A stretch of 64,000 nt of DNA from Ruminococcus sp. JC304 (GTDB lineage Bacteria > Bacillota > Clostridia > Lachnospirales > Lachnospiraceae). The stretch covers positions 236,036 to 300,035 of the forward strand of contig HE978651.1 of NCBI GenBank assembly GCA_000285855.2, read 5' to 3'. Shown one piece after another: positions 45,976 to 54,546 of this stretch. The stretch's first letter is position 1; each line of letters opens with the position of its first letter. Both the position numbers and the translations under genes were made by a program. Below the pieces are notes generated by a model. It saw nothing but the letters and a program-made list of their open reading frames with translations. It made no database searches and was not told where the DNA came from.

Positions 45976-47583
45976 ATGAAGATTACTTTTATTGGTGCAA
46001 CCCATGAAGTAACAGGCTCCTGTTATTATCTGGAGGCTGCGGGGAGAAAATTTCTGGTAGATTATGGAATGGAGCAGGGTCCGAATTATTATGAAAATGT
46101 TCCTGTTCCCGTAGCACCAGGAGAACTGGATTTTGTTCTTCTTACTCATGCGCATATGGATCATTCGGGAAATTTGCCGGTCCTTTATGCAAAAGGGTTT
46201 CAGGGACCTGTATATGCTACGGAAGCTACCAGCCATCTATGTGATATTATGCTTCGTGACAGTGCCCATATTCAGATGTTCGAGGCAGAATGGAGAAACC
46301 GAAAGGGAAAAAGACAGGGGAAACCGGAATATATACCTGCGTATACCATGGAAGATGCAATGGGAGTGATCCGGAATTTTGTAGGGCGTCCGTACAACGA
46401 GGCTTTCAGTCCGGCAGAGGGAATTTCTGTACGTTTTATTGATGCAGGACATTTACTGGGTTCTGCCAGCATTGAGCTGACAGTGACAGAGAATGGAAAG
46501 GAAGAAAAAATAGTTTTTTCCGGAGATATCGGAAATATAAACCAGCCGTTGATTAAGGATCCGGAGTATCTGGATATGGCAGATTACGTAGTTATGGAGT
46601 CTACTTATGGAGACAGAAGCCACGGAGAGAAACCAGACTATGTAGGGCTTCTTGCGAAAGTGATCCAGGAAACTTTTGACAGGGGTGGAAATCTGGTGAT
46701 TCCCTCCTTTGCAGTGGGGCGAACACAGGAAATGCTGTATTTTATCCGCCAGATCAAAGAGGAAGGAAGGATACATGGGCACGATGGTTTTGAGGTATAT
46801 GTGGACAGTCCCCTGGCAAATGAAGCCACAACTATTTTTTCAGAGCATAAGTATGATTGTTTTGATGAAGAGGCAATGGAGCTGATCAATAAAGGAATTA
46901 ATCCTATCAGCTTTCCGGGATTGAAAATCTCTGTGACAAGTGATGATTCCAGAGCAATCAATTTTGATGATGAACCTAAGGTGATCATTTCAGCCAGTGG
47001 CATGTGTGATGCCGGCCGCATTAAGCATCATTTGAAACATAATCTGTGGAATGAAAAATGTACAGTGATGTTTGTTGGGTATCAGGCCATAGGAACACTG
47101 GGAAGAGCCCTGTTGGAAGGTGCACAGGATGTAAAGCTTTTTGGAGAGTCTATCCATGTGGCGGCACACATCTGCACTATGCCGGGAATCAGCGGACATG
47201 CGGATGTGAATGGACTGATGAAATGGGCGAAGGCATTTAAGAAAAAACCAAAGAAGGTATTTGTTACTCATGGAAATGACGAAGTGACAGAAATTTTTGC
47301 AAAACGTCTGCATGAAGAATTGGGTTATGATACGATGGCACCTTTTAGCGGAACCATCTATGACCTGACAGAGAATACCTGTGTTTATGAGGCTACAGGT
47401 GTGAAGATAGAAAAGGTTTCTGCTTCCCCGAAAGCATCCAAGGCTGCCCGTGCTTTTGAAAAGCTTCTTTCTCTTGGTTATCGTCTCCTGGCTGTTATTA
47501 AGAAAAACGAGGGAATTCCCAATAAGGACTTGGAACGTTTTTCCAGAGATATTCAGTCGTTGTGTGACAAATGGGACAGATGA
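45976..47583 (+). CDS. Beta-CASP metallo-beta-lactamase RNA-processing nuclease (CPSF-like)
   Basis: 535 residues from ATG 45976 (GGAGG 7 bases before). Metal site HAHMDHSG, GDIGN with the Asp ligand, the beta-CASP motifs ASGMCDAGRIKHHLKHNL and ISGHADVNGL. Bacterial relatives of CPSF73/Ysh1 are predicted endo/exoribonucleases. A C-terminal extension of about 70 residues (AFEKLLSLGYRLLAVIKKNE...) follows. Cytoplasmic. Confidence 0.9.
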   Translation: MKITFIGATHEVTGSCYYLEAAGRKFLVDYGMEQGPNYYENVPVPVAPGELDFVLLTHAHMDHSGNLPVLYAKGFQGPVYATEATSHLCDIMLRDSAHIQMFEAEWRNRKGKRQGKPEYIPAYTMEDAMGVIRNFVGRPYNEAFSPAEGISVRFIDAGHLLGSASIELTVTENGKEEKIVFSGDIGNINQPLIKDPEYLDMADYVVMESTYGDRSHGEKPDYVGLLAKVIQETFDRGGNLVIPSFAVGRTQEMLYFIRQIKEEGRIHGHDGFEVYVDSPLANEATTIFSEHKYDCFDEEAMELINKGINPISFPGLKISVTSDDSRAINFDDEPKVIISASGMCDAGRIKHHLKHNLWNEKCTVMFVGYQAIGTLGRALLEGAQDVKLFGESIHVAAHICTMPGISGHADVNGLMKWAKAFKKKPKKVFVTHGNDEVTEIFAKRLHEELGYDTMAPFSGTIYDLTENTCVYEATGVKIEKVSASPKASKAARAFEKLLSLGYRLLAVIKKNEGIPNKDLERFSRDIQSLCDKWDR

Positions 47584-47587
47584 AAAG

Positions 47588-47630
47588 CAGGCAGGAAAGA
47601 GAGAATTCTCCGACCTGCCTGTGTTTTATT
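47588..47630. terminator. Bidirectional terminator between convergent genes
   Basis: CAGGCAGG with CCTGCCTG (about 47588-47595 and 47613-47620), an inner GAGAATTCTC palindrome, then TGTTTTATTT. Confidence 0.65.
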
Positions 47631-47637
47631 TCTTGAG

Positions 47638-47883
47638 TTACTGGTTTAAAGCCTGTTTTAATGCCTGGGAAAGCTGATCCGGGCAGGAAGTGTTTTTAAA
47701 ACCGCATTGGATTCCTTCCAGACGGTTGATTACTTCGTTGGCATCCATGCCCTCTACTAAAGCGGCAATTCCTTTGGCATTACCGTTACATCCACCTTCG
47801 AACTGAACGTTGTGAACCTTATGATCTTCATCTACATCAAAATAAATTGCCTGTGAACAGACACCCTTAGTTTTGTATGTCAT
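47638..47883 (-). CDS. TSCPD-domain (TIGR03905-type) protein
   Basis: 81 residues from ATG 47883 with AGGAGG upstream; the longer frame to 48159 is not needed. Conserved GGCNGNAKGIAALVEGM and NTSCPDQLSQAL, the TSCPD signature seen also at the C-terminus of some adenosylcobalamin ribonucleotide reductases. Three to four cysteines suggest metal or redox binding. Function not established. Confidence 0.85.
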   Translation of the reverse strand: MTYKTKGVCSQAIYFDVDEDHKVHNVQFEGGCNGNAKGIAALVEGMDANEVINRLEGIQCGFKNTSCPDQLSQALKQALNQ

Positions 47884-48106
47884 GATTTTTCCTCCTGTGA
47901 AAAATAGTGCTTTCTGTTGTCCTTTCTCTGCCTGGCAGAAAAAGTTATATTTATAACCTTGAATATTATAGCAGAATATAAAAAAAGTTTCCATATAAAT
48001 TAAACTTTTGTTATAATAGGAAATGCAATGTGTAAACAAGTACTTTATATTTGTTTGTCCTGAACCGGACAGGCGTAAAAATAAAAAAAGAAGAGGTGTT
48101 TTGATT

Positions 48107-48805
48107 ATGAAATGTATCGGTATTATAGGCGCAATGGAGCAGGAAGTATCAAGAATCAAGGAAATGATGAAGGAAGTAAAAATTACAACAAAGGCATCTA
48201 TGGATTTTTATGAAGGAATTCTGGAAGGAAAGAAAGTTGTAGTTGTACGCTCTGGAATTGGCAAAGTGAATGCAGGAATGTGTACACAGATTCTGGCAGA
48301 TATTTATGGAGCAGAAGCTGTGATCAATACAGGAATTGCAGGAAGTCTGAATAATGATGTTAATATTGGAGATATTGTACTTTCCACAGATGTGCTGCAT
48401 CATGATATGGATGCAGTGGGCTTTGGCTATAAAAAAGGCCAGATTCCGCAGATGAAGGAATTTTCCTTCCCTGCAGATGAGAAACTGCGCAAGCTGGCAA
48501 TGGAGGTGTGCAGGGAAGTAAATCCTGAGATCAATGTATTTGAAGGAAGAATATGCTCAGGAGACCAGTTTATTTCTGATAAAGGAGTAAAGGATGCCAT
48601 TGTCTCTGAATTTGGCGGATTTGCAGTGGAAATGGAGGGTGCAGCTATTGGACAGGCCGCTTATCTCAATGGAATTCCCTTCCTGGTAGTCCGCGCTATT
48701 TCTGACAAGGCAGATGGAAGCGCTCATATGGACTATGCAGAATTTGAAATGGCAGCCATTGAGCATAGCGTAAAGCTTACTGTCAGAATGATTCAGAAAC
48801 TGTAA
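48107..48805 (+). CDS. mtnN: 5'-methylthioadenosine/S-adenosylhomocysteine nucleosidase
   Basis: 232 residues from ATG 48107 (GAGGTG upstream). IGAMEQEVSRI N-terminus, SGIGKVNAG, GDQFI, VEMEGAAIGQAA and RAISDKADGSA with the catalytic Asp. Cleaves MTA and SAH to adenine and the thioribose, feeding methyl-cycle recycling and autoinducer-2 precursors. Monocistronic or leading the next small gene. Confidence 0.95.
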   Translation: MKCIGIIGAMEQEVSRIKEMMKEVKITTKASMDFYEGILEGKKVVVVRSGIGKVNAGMCTQILADIYGAEAVINTGIAGSLNNDVNIGDIVLSTDVLHHDMDAVGFGYKKGQIPQMKEFSFPADEKLRKLAMEVCREVNPEINVFEGRICSGDQFISDKGVKDAIVSEFGGFAVEMEGAAIGQAAYLNGIPFLVVRAISDKADGSAHMDYAEFEMAAIEHSVKLTVRMIQKL

Positions 48806-48856
48806 CAGGCACTTTACGGTAAATATTACATATACTGAAATAGATTATCAGAAGAA

Positions 48857-49249
48857 ATGCAGGATCTCGATATGTATTATGATGAATATTTTCCGTTTTA
48901 TGCTGCATATGCCAATCCAATGCTGTATCAGGGGGAAAGGATGCAGGAAAAGGAATTTGAACTGATGAAATCCTATTATCCCCGCATCGTACAGGAAATT
49001 CAGGAGAGGGTGGAGGAAGAATGCCGTCTGTTGGATTATGAGGGAAGCAGGATATATGATGAATATCCGGATAAGTATATGTTTTATCATCTGTGCAGCA
49101 AGATTAAAGAGAGTATGAAACCGGAGATAAAAGCTCAGGCAGAGCAGAGCTGTTTTCTGGATGAACTGATACATGTGCTTTTGGGACAGGAAATCTGCAG
49201 GAGACGCTGCAGAAGAAAACGCTGCAGAGGAACCTTTTATCACTGGTGA
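48857..49249 (+). CDS. Conserved small protein of unknown function
   Basis: 130 residues. Tyr-rich N-terminus (MYYDEYFPFYAAYANPMLY), a central EKEFELMKSYYPRIVQEIQERVEEECRLLDYEGSRIYDEYPDK block that I recall in many Lachnospiraceae hypothetical proteins, and a basic Cys/Arg tail (CRRRCRRKRCRG). No membrane span or signal. Possibly spore-related, but that is only an impression. Confidence 0.6.
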   Translation: MQDLDMYYDEYFPFYAAYANPMLYQGERMQEKEFELMKSYYPRIVQEIQERVEEECRLLDYEGSRIYDEYPDKYMFYHLCSKIKESMKPEIKAQAEQSCFLDELIHVLLGQEICRRRCRRKRCRGTFYHW

Positions 49250-49267
49250 GAACATTGCATTGTCTGC

Positions 49268-50497
49268 ATGTTCTGTCAGACAGTAACTTACAGATTTATT
49301 GATATAGATAAAGAAATGATGAAGAATTTAAGAGAATATTTAGAAGAACAAATGAATGAAGACCTGATACAGGCTGTTTTAAGTGGAAGTCGGAGTGATT
49401 CAGGTCCCTCCAAGGTGAAAATCCGACCGGTAAAGCTGAAAAATCAAATCTGCTATCAGGCTTCTGCTACTGAGGGTACAAAGATTTTTCATAAAAATTA
49501 TACTCAAGGGCAGCTGATCGAATATCTGGAAAAAGAGATCACAGATCATTTTGGACAGTTTCAGGCCAGGGGAAGACGGTTGGATGGAACGGTTCTGGTG
49601 AGTAAAAAGGGGAAAATGACTGTAAAAACAAAAAAACATCCGGTAAGTGAACCTGTGCAGATTCAGGCCCATAATCGGGTGAAGAAGTACATCCTGAAAG
49701 AGGGGGTTCCGGTGCCCTTTTTGGAAGATCTGGGTGTAATGAATGAGAATGGTAAGATTATTACTTCAAAATATGACAAATTCCGACAGATTAACCGGTT
49801 TCTGGAGTTTATTGAGGATATTCTGCCCCAGCTTGCCAGGGACAGAGAAATTACAATTCTGGATTTTGGCTGCGGAAAAAGCTACCTGACCTTTGCCATG
49901 TATTATTATCTCCGGCAAATAAAGGGGTATGACGTAAATATTATTGGTCTGGATCTGAAAACAGATGTGATTGAAAAATGTAATAAGTTGGCAGAAAAAT
50001 ATGGATATGAGAAGCTGCATTTTTACCAGGGGGATATTGCTGAATATGAGGGCGTATCTTCTGTAGATATGGTGGTAACTCTTCATGCCTGTGACACGGC
50101 TACAGATTATGCACTGGCTAAGGCAGTACAGTGGGGAGCAGGAGTGATCCTCTCTGTACCGTGCTGCCAGCATGAGGTGAACAGACAGATAAAAAATGAA
50201 ATGCTGGAACCGGTTTTGCGGTACGGTATTTTGAAAGAGAGAATATCAGCACTGATCACAGACGGGGTACGTGCCAATCTCCTGGAGAGCAGAGGTTATG
50301 AAACACAGCTTCTGGAGTTTATAGATATGGAACATACGCCTAAAAATCTGCTGATCAGAGCAGTGAAAACCCAAAAGTCTGCAGGGAATCCAAAAGTTTC
50401 TGCAAAGAACAAAACAGAGAGGATGATGAAAGAACTGGAGATTCATCCAACTCTGGACAGGCTCTTGGAAATAATTGAGGAAGGGGAGATGATATGA
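49268..50497 (+). CDS. SAM-dependent methyltransferase (METTL25/Methyltransf_32-like)
   Basis: 409 residues. About 170 N-terminal residues of unknown role, then a Rossmann methyltransferase: ILDFGCGKSYLTFAMYYYL (motif I), GLDLKTDVI, VTLHACDTATDYAL and SVPCCQHEVN, the Cys-Cys block of this family. Probably an RNA modification enzyme; substrate unknown. Start ATG 49268 lacks a ribosome site; ATG 49316 is an alternative. Overlaps the next gene by 4 bp. Confidence 0.8.
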   Translation: MFCQTVTYRFIDIDKEMMKNLREYLEEQMNEDLIQAVLSGSRSDSGPSKVKIRPVKLKNQICYQASATEGTKIFHKNYTQGQLIEYLEKEITDHFGQFQARGRRLDGTVLVSKKGKMTVKTKKHPVSEPVQIQAHNRVKKYILKEGVPVPFLEDLGVMNENGKIITSKYDKFRQINRFLEFIEDILPQLARDREITILDFGCGKSYLTFAMYYYLRQIKGYDVNIIGLDLKTDVIEKCNKLAEKYGYEKLHFYQGDIAEYEGVSSVDMVVTLHACDTATDYALAKAVQWGAGVILSVPCCQHEVNRQIKNEMLEPVLRYGILKERISALITDGVRANLLESRGYETQLLEFIDMEHTPKNLLIRAVKTQKSAGNPKVSAKNKTERMMKELEIHPTLDRLLEIIEEGEMI

Positions 50498-52953
50498 AAC
50501 AGGTGATTGCCAGAATATTGATCCTGTTCTTTATTTTTCTCGCCGGAGTGTCGGGAACAGCTCTGCTGCTGAATGGAACGGCTACAGATGACCGTTCGGA
50601 CTTTAATGAGGCTACTTTTCCTGAAGTTATGGTAGATCTGGATGGTACGCTGGCAAACAGGATGTATGGATATGCCCAGCCTATGCAGGCGGATTTCGCC
50701 AGAGACAGTGTAACACCACTGGATACTTCTAAGAAGCTGACTTTTGTGGTAAATCCATATGGGGCAGAGGTTCAGAGCTTTTCTTATGAAATTCGTACAT
50801 CGGATGGAAGCAAGGTTCTGGAGAATAAAAAGATCAAAGCGCTGGAGTCGGATGGTCAGAACCTTCGGGCTTCCGTAGAAATCGGAAGTGACCTGAGAAT
50901 GAACCAGGAGTATTCTATGCAGATTACTCTGGTGACAGGCGGACGCGAAATATATTATTATACCAGAATAGTGGCAAGAGCTCAGGTGCATGCAGGAGAA
51001 TATGTAGCTTTTGTAAAGTATTTCTACGAGACCAGTATGGATAAAAATGCGGCAGATGATCTGGCCAGCTATCTGGAACCGGATACAACAGGTGTAGCTA
51101 CCAATTATTCCAATATCAGTATTAATTCTACGTTGGGAGAGGTGAGCTGGGGAACCCTGAATCCGCAGATATATAAAGAAGGAATCCCTGTTATCAAGGA
51201 TATTAATGAGACCACTGCAAGTATTTCCATAGATTATCAATTTACTTCTCAGAATGAAAATGAGACTACAGAAGTATATGATGTAGAGGAATTTTACAGA
51301 ATGAGATACATGGATTCCAGAATCCGGCTGTTGGATTTCCAGAGGTCAGCAAATCAGATATTTGATCCGGAAACAGCGGTGTTCTCAGAAGATGGTGTGA
51401 TTCTGGGAGTGCGAAATAAGGATGTAGAGTATTTGTCAAATGACAGTGGTACAGTAGTTGCTTTTACACAGCAGGGAGACCTGTGGTCCTATGCTCCGGG
51501 GAGCAGTAAAGTAAATCGGGTATTCAGTTTCCGGAAGTTGGAGAATGGGGATTTCAGAGATTCCAGAAATCAACACAATATCAAGATTGTGAGAGTCGGT
51601 GATGAGGGAGATATAGATTTTGTTCTTTATGGATATATGAACCGGGGAGTTCATGAAGGATATGAAGGTCTGGTTGTATATCATTTTAACAGTGATAAGA
51701 ATGTGGTGGAGGAAAAGGCATTTATTCCTATATCCGAATCCTATGAGTTTTTGAAAAGAGATCTGGGAAAATTATCCTATGTAAATGAGCAAAATGAGCT
51801 TTTCCTTCTTTTTGCCCAGAATCTGTATAAGGTGGACATAGAAGGTAATTCCTACGAGATTCTGGAAGAAGGCATTAAATATGATAATTTTGTAGCTTCT
51901 GATAATAATGATCATGCTGCATGGCTGGTCACAGAGGGAGACTCAAAAGGCTGTATCCGGGAAATTGATTTTGATACGAAAAAGATCCGTACGATTACCT
52001 ACGAGAAAGGACAGAGACTTAGGACGGCTGGGTTTATCAATGAAGATCTGGTTTATGGAATTTTGCAGAAGTCCGATATTCTTACGGATTCCAACGGACA
52101 TAGATCAGAGGGAATTCAAACTCTGCGTATTGAGGATTTTGATGGAAATGTGAAGAAGGAATATCACAGGGATGGTCTGTATATTACTAATATTTCTGTG
52201 GGAAATACATTGATAGAATTTGAGCTTTCGGCAAAATCCGGGGATACCTATACTGTGCAGAAAAAAGATACGATTATGAATAACGGAAAGGCAGCAGCCA
52301 ATAATGTTAAGATTGAGCTCATTTCTGCATCACGCACAGGGGTGCGGGTAAAGCTGGTGCTCAGTGAAACTGCTCAGACAGAAAATCCTCTTGCATTCTA
52401 TGCAAAGATCAGTAATACAAAAGAAGAGTTTATCAGTCTGGATAAGCAGATTCCTCAGGAATCAACTTACTATGTATATGCCAGAGGCGGGCTTGACAGT
52501 ACCTGGACAGATCCGGCAAAAGCTGTACAGAGAGCGGATGAACAGGGAGGAGTTGTTCTGAACCGTGCTCAGCAGTATGTATGGGAGAGAGGTAACAAAA
52601 AAACAAAGATACAGCTGGATACCATGGAAATCCCTGATATAGTACTGGAGGGGACTCTGGATAAAAAAGTACTGAAAAAGAAATTGAGAAAGACTGGTAC
52701 AGTGATCGATCTTTCAGGGTGCAGTCTTGACAGTGTGTTGTATGAGGTAAGTGCCCAGAGGCCTGTGATTGCCAAGACAGGAGATAACACCAGTGTGGTG
52801 ATTGTAGGATATGATGAGTACAATACGTATCTGTATGATCCTGTAAAAAAGGAGACATATCCGTATGGTATGAATGACAGTACAGACCTGTTCCAGAAAG
52901 CGGGAAATATATTTATCACATATATTGAAGCGGTGCAGGCAGTGCAGAAATAA
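50494..52953 (+). CDS. Large anchored extracytoplasmic protein with beta-propeller-like core and C39-like end
   Basis: 819 residues. N-terminal anchor RILILFFIFLAGVSGTALLL, then a long beta-rich region with repeated 'GDIDFVLYGYMNRG', 'VDIEGNSYEILEEG', 'EIDFDTKKIRTITYEKGQR' blades, suggesting a propeller. The last ~110 residues (GCSLDSVLYEVSAQRPVIAKTG, VVIVGYDEYNTYLYDP) resemble a peptidase_C39-like fold whose cysteine position is not clear, so it may be inactive. I do not know its role; it is cotranscribed with a methyltransferase gene. Confidence 0.65.
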   Translation: MKQVIARILILFFIFLAGVSGTALLLNGTATDDRSDFNEATFPEVMVDLDGTLANRMYGYAQPMQADFARDSVTPLDTSKKLTFVVNPYGAEVQSFSYEIRTSDGSKVLENKKIKALESDGQNLRASVEIGSDLRMNQEYSMQITLVTGGREIYYYTRIVARAQVHAGEYVAFVKYFYETSMDKNAADDLASYLEPDTTGVATNYSNISINSTLGEVSWGTLNPQIYKEGIPVIKDINETTASISIDYQFTSQNENETTEVYDVEEFYRMRYMDSRIRLLDFQRSANQIFDPETAVFSEDGVILGVRNKDVEYLSNDSGTVVAFTQQGDLWSYAPGSSKVNRVFSFRKLENGDFRDSRNQHNIKIVRVGDEGDIDFVLYGYMNRGVHEGYEGLVVYHFNSDKNVVEEKAFIPISESYEFLKRDLGKLSYVNEQNELFLLFAQNLYKVDIEGNSYEILEEGIKYDNFVASDNNDHAAWLVTEGDSKGCIREIDFDTKKIRTITYEKGQRLRTAGFINEDLVYGILQKSDILTDSNGHRSEGIQTLRIEDFDGNVKKEYHRDGLYITNISVGNTLIEFELSAKSGDTYTVQKKDTIMNNGKAAANNVKIELISASRTGVRVKLVLSETAQTENPLAFYAKISNTKEEFISLDKQIPQESTYYVYARGGLDSTWTDPAKAVQRADEQGGVVLNRAQQYVWERGNKKTKIQLDTMEIPDIVLEGTLDKKVLKKKLRKTGTVIDLSGCSLDSVLYEVSAQRPVIAKTGDNTSVVIVGYDEYNTYLYDPVKKETYPYGMNDSTDLFQKAGNIFITYIEAVQAVQK

Positions 52954-52994
52954 AGAAAAAGAATGAAATGTAAAAGATAAAGGAGAAAAAGGAT

Positions 52995-54485
52995 ATGTTA
53001 TATGAAAATATCAAGAAGCTGGTTCAGTATGGAATAGAGACAGGGCTGACACCTGCGTGTGAAAAAAATTATGCCACAAATCTTCTGCTGGATGTATTTA
53101 AGGAAGACGAATATACAGAGCCGGAGGAAGAATATGGTAATATTGATCTGGAGGAAGTGCTGAAAGCACTTCTGGATGAAGCGGTGAAGAGAGGACTGAT
53201 TGAGGACAGTGTGGTTTATCGTGATCTGTTTGATACCAGACTGATGAACTGTCTGATGCCGCGTCCGGGACAGGTTCAGAAGGAATTCTGGGATAAATAT
53301 TCCAGGAATCCTGTAGAAGCTACAGATTATTTTTACAAGCTTAGCCAGGACAGTGATTATATCCGGCGTTATCGGGTAAAAAAAGACCAGAAATGGACAG
53401 TGGACAGCGAGTATGGAAAAATTGATATTACAATTAACCTTTCCAAACCGGAAAAGGATCCAAAAGCCATTGCAGCAGCAAAACTGGTGAAATCAAGCAG
53501 TTATCCAAAATGTCTTCTTTGCCCTGAAAATGAAGGGTATGCAGGTAGAGTAAACCATCCGGCAAGGGAAAACCACAGAATTATTCCAATTACTGTAAAT
53601 GACAGTCCATGGGGATTCCAATATTCTCCTTATGTATATTATAATGAGCACTGTATCGTATTTAACTGCAGTCATGTTCCTATGAAGATAGAGAGAAATA
53701 CTTTTATCAAATTGTTTGATTTTGTAAAATTGTTCCCTCATTATTTCCTGGGTTCCAATGCGGATCTGCCCATTGTAGGAGGCTCTATTCTCAGTCATGA
53801 TCATTTCCAGGGAGGACATTATACCTTTGCAATGGCAAAGGCACCTATTGAGAAAAAAGTTACCATCCCAGGATATGAGGACGTGGAGGCAGGAATTGTA
53901 AAATGGCCACTTTCCGTACTGAGAATTCGTCATAAGGATGAGAAACGTCTGGTGGATCTGGCTACACATGTTCTGGAGGTGTGGAGAGGATATACAGATG
54001 AGGCTGCATTTATTTTTGCAGAGACAGATGGAGAACCTCATAATACAATTACACCTATCGCGCGTAAGGTAGGTGATACCTTTGAACTGGATCTGACACT
54101 GAGAAATAATATTACTACAGAAGAGCATCCTCTGGGAGTATATCATCCTCATGCCCAGTATCACCATATTAAAAAGGAAAACATTGGTCTTATTGAGGTA
54201 ATGGGTCTGGCAGTACTTCCTGCAAGACTGAAGGAGGAACTGGAGCTTCTGGGAGAATATATTCTGGAAGGAAAGGATGTTTCTTCTAATGAAAAGATAG
54301 AAAAGCATGCAGACTGGGTGGCAGAATTCCTGCCAAAATACGAACATCTGGATAAAGAAAATATCCAGGAAGTGCTTCGCAAAGAAGTGGGAAATGTTTT
54401 TGTTCATGTTCTTGAGGATGCAGGAGTTTATAAATGCACGCCAGAGGGCAGAACAGCGTTTATGAAATTTATTGACAGACTCTAA
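52995..54485 (+). CDS. galT: UDP-glucose-hexose-1-phosphate uridylyltransferase, Gram-positive type
   Basis: 496 residues, the length of the Firmicute class-2 GalT. CLLCPENEGYAGR, the NEHCIVFNCSHVPM block, and SHDHFQGGHY near the active site with the HxHxQxxx-like pattern. Leloir pathway enzyme converting Gal-1-P and UDP-Glc to UDP-Gal and Glc-1-P. galK and galE are not in the window. AAAGGAG precedes ATG 52995. Confidence 0.94.
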   Translation: MLYENIKKLVQYGIETGLTPACEKNYATNLLLDVFKEDEYTEPEEEYGNIDLEEVLKALLDEAVKRGLIEDSVVYRDLFDTRLMNCLMPRPGQVQKEFWDKYSRNPVEATDYFYKLSQDSDYIRRYRVKKDQKWTVDSEYGKIDITINLSKPEKDPKAIAAAKLVKSSSYPKCLLCPENEGYAGRVNHPARENHRIIPITVNDSPWGFQYSPYVYYNEHCIVFNCSHVPMKIERNTFIKLFDFVKLFPHYFLGSNADLPIVGGSILSHDHFQGGHYTFAMAKAPIEKKVTIPGYEDVEAGIVKWPLSVLRIRHKDEKRLVDLATHVLEVWRGYTDEAAFIFAETDGEPHNTITPIARKVGDTFELDLTLRNNITTEEHPLGVYHPHAQYHHIKKENIGLIEVMGLAVLPARLKEELELLGEYILEGKDVSSNEKIEKHADWVAEFLPKYEHLDKENIQEVLRKEVGNVFVHVLEDAGVYKCTPEGRTAFMKFIDRL

Positions 54486-54546
54486 GTATTGCTGCAGGAT
54501 GTCCTGCAGTGTGCCTGAGGGTTTTGTAAAATGGAGGTAATAAAGT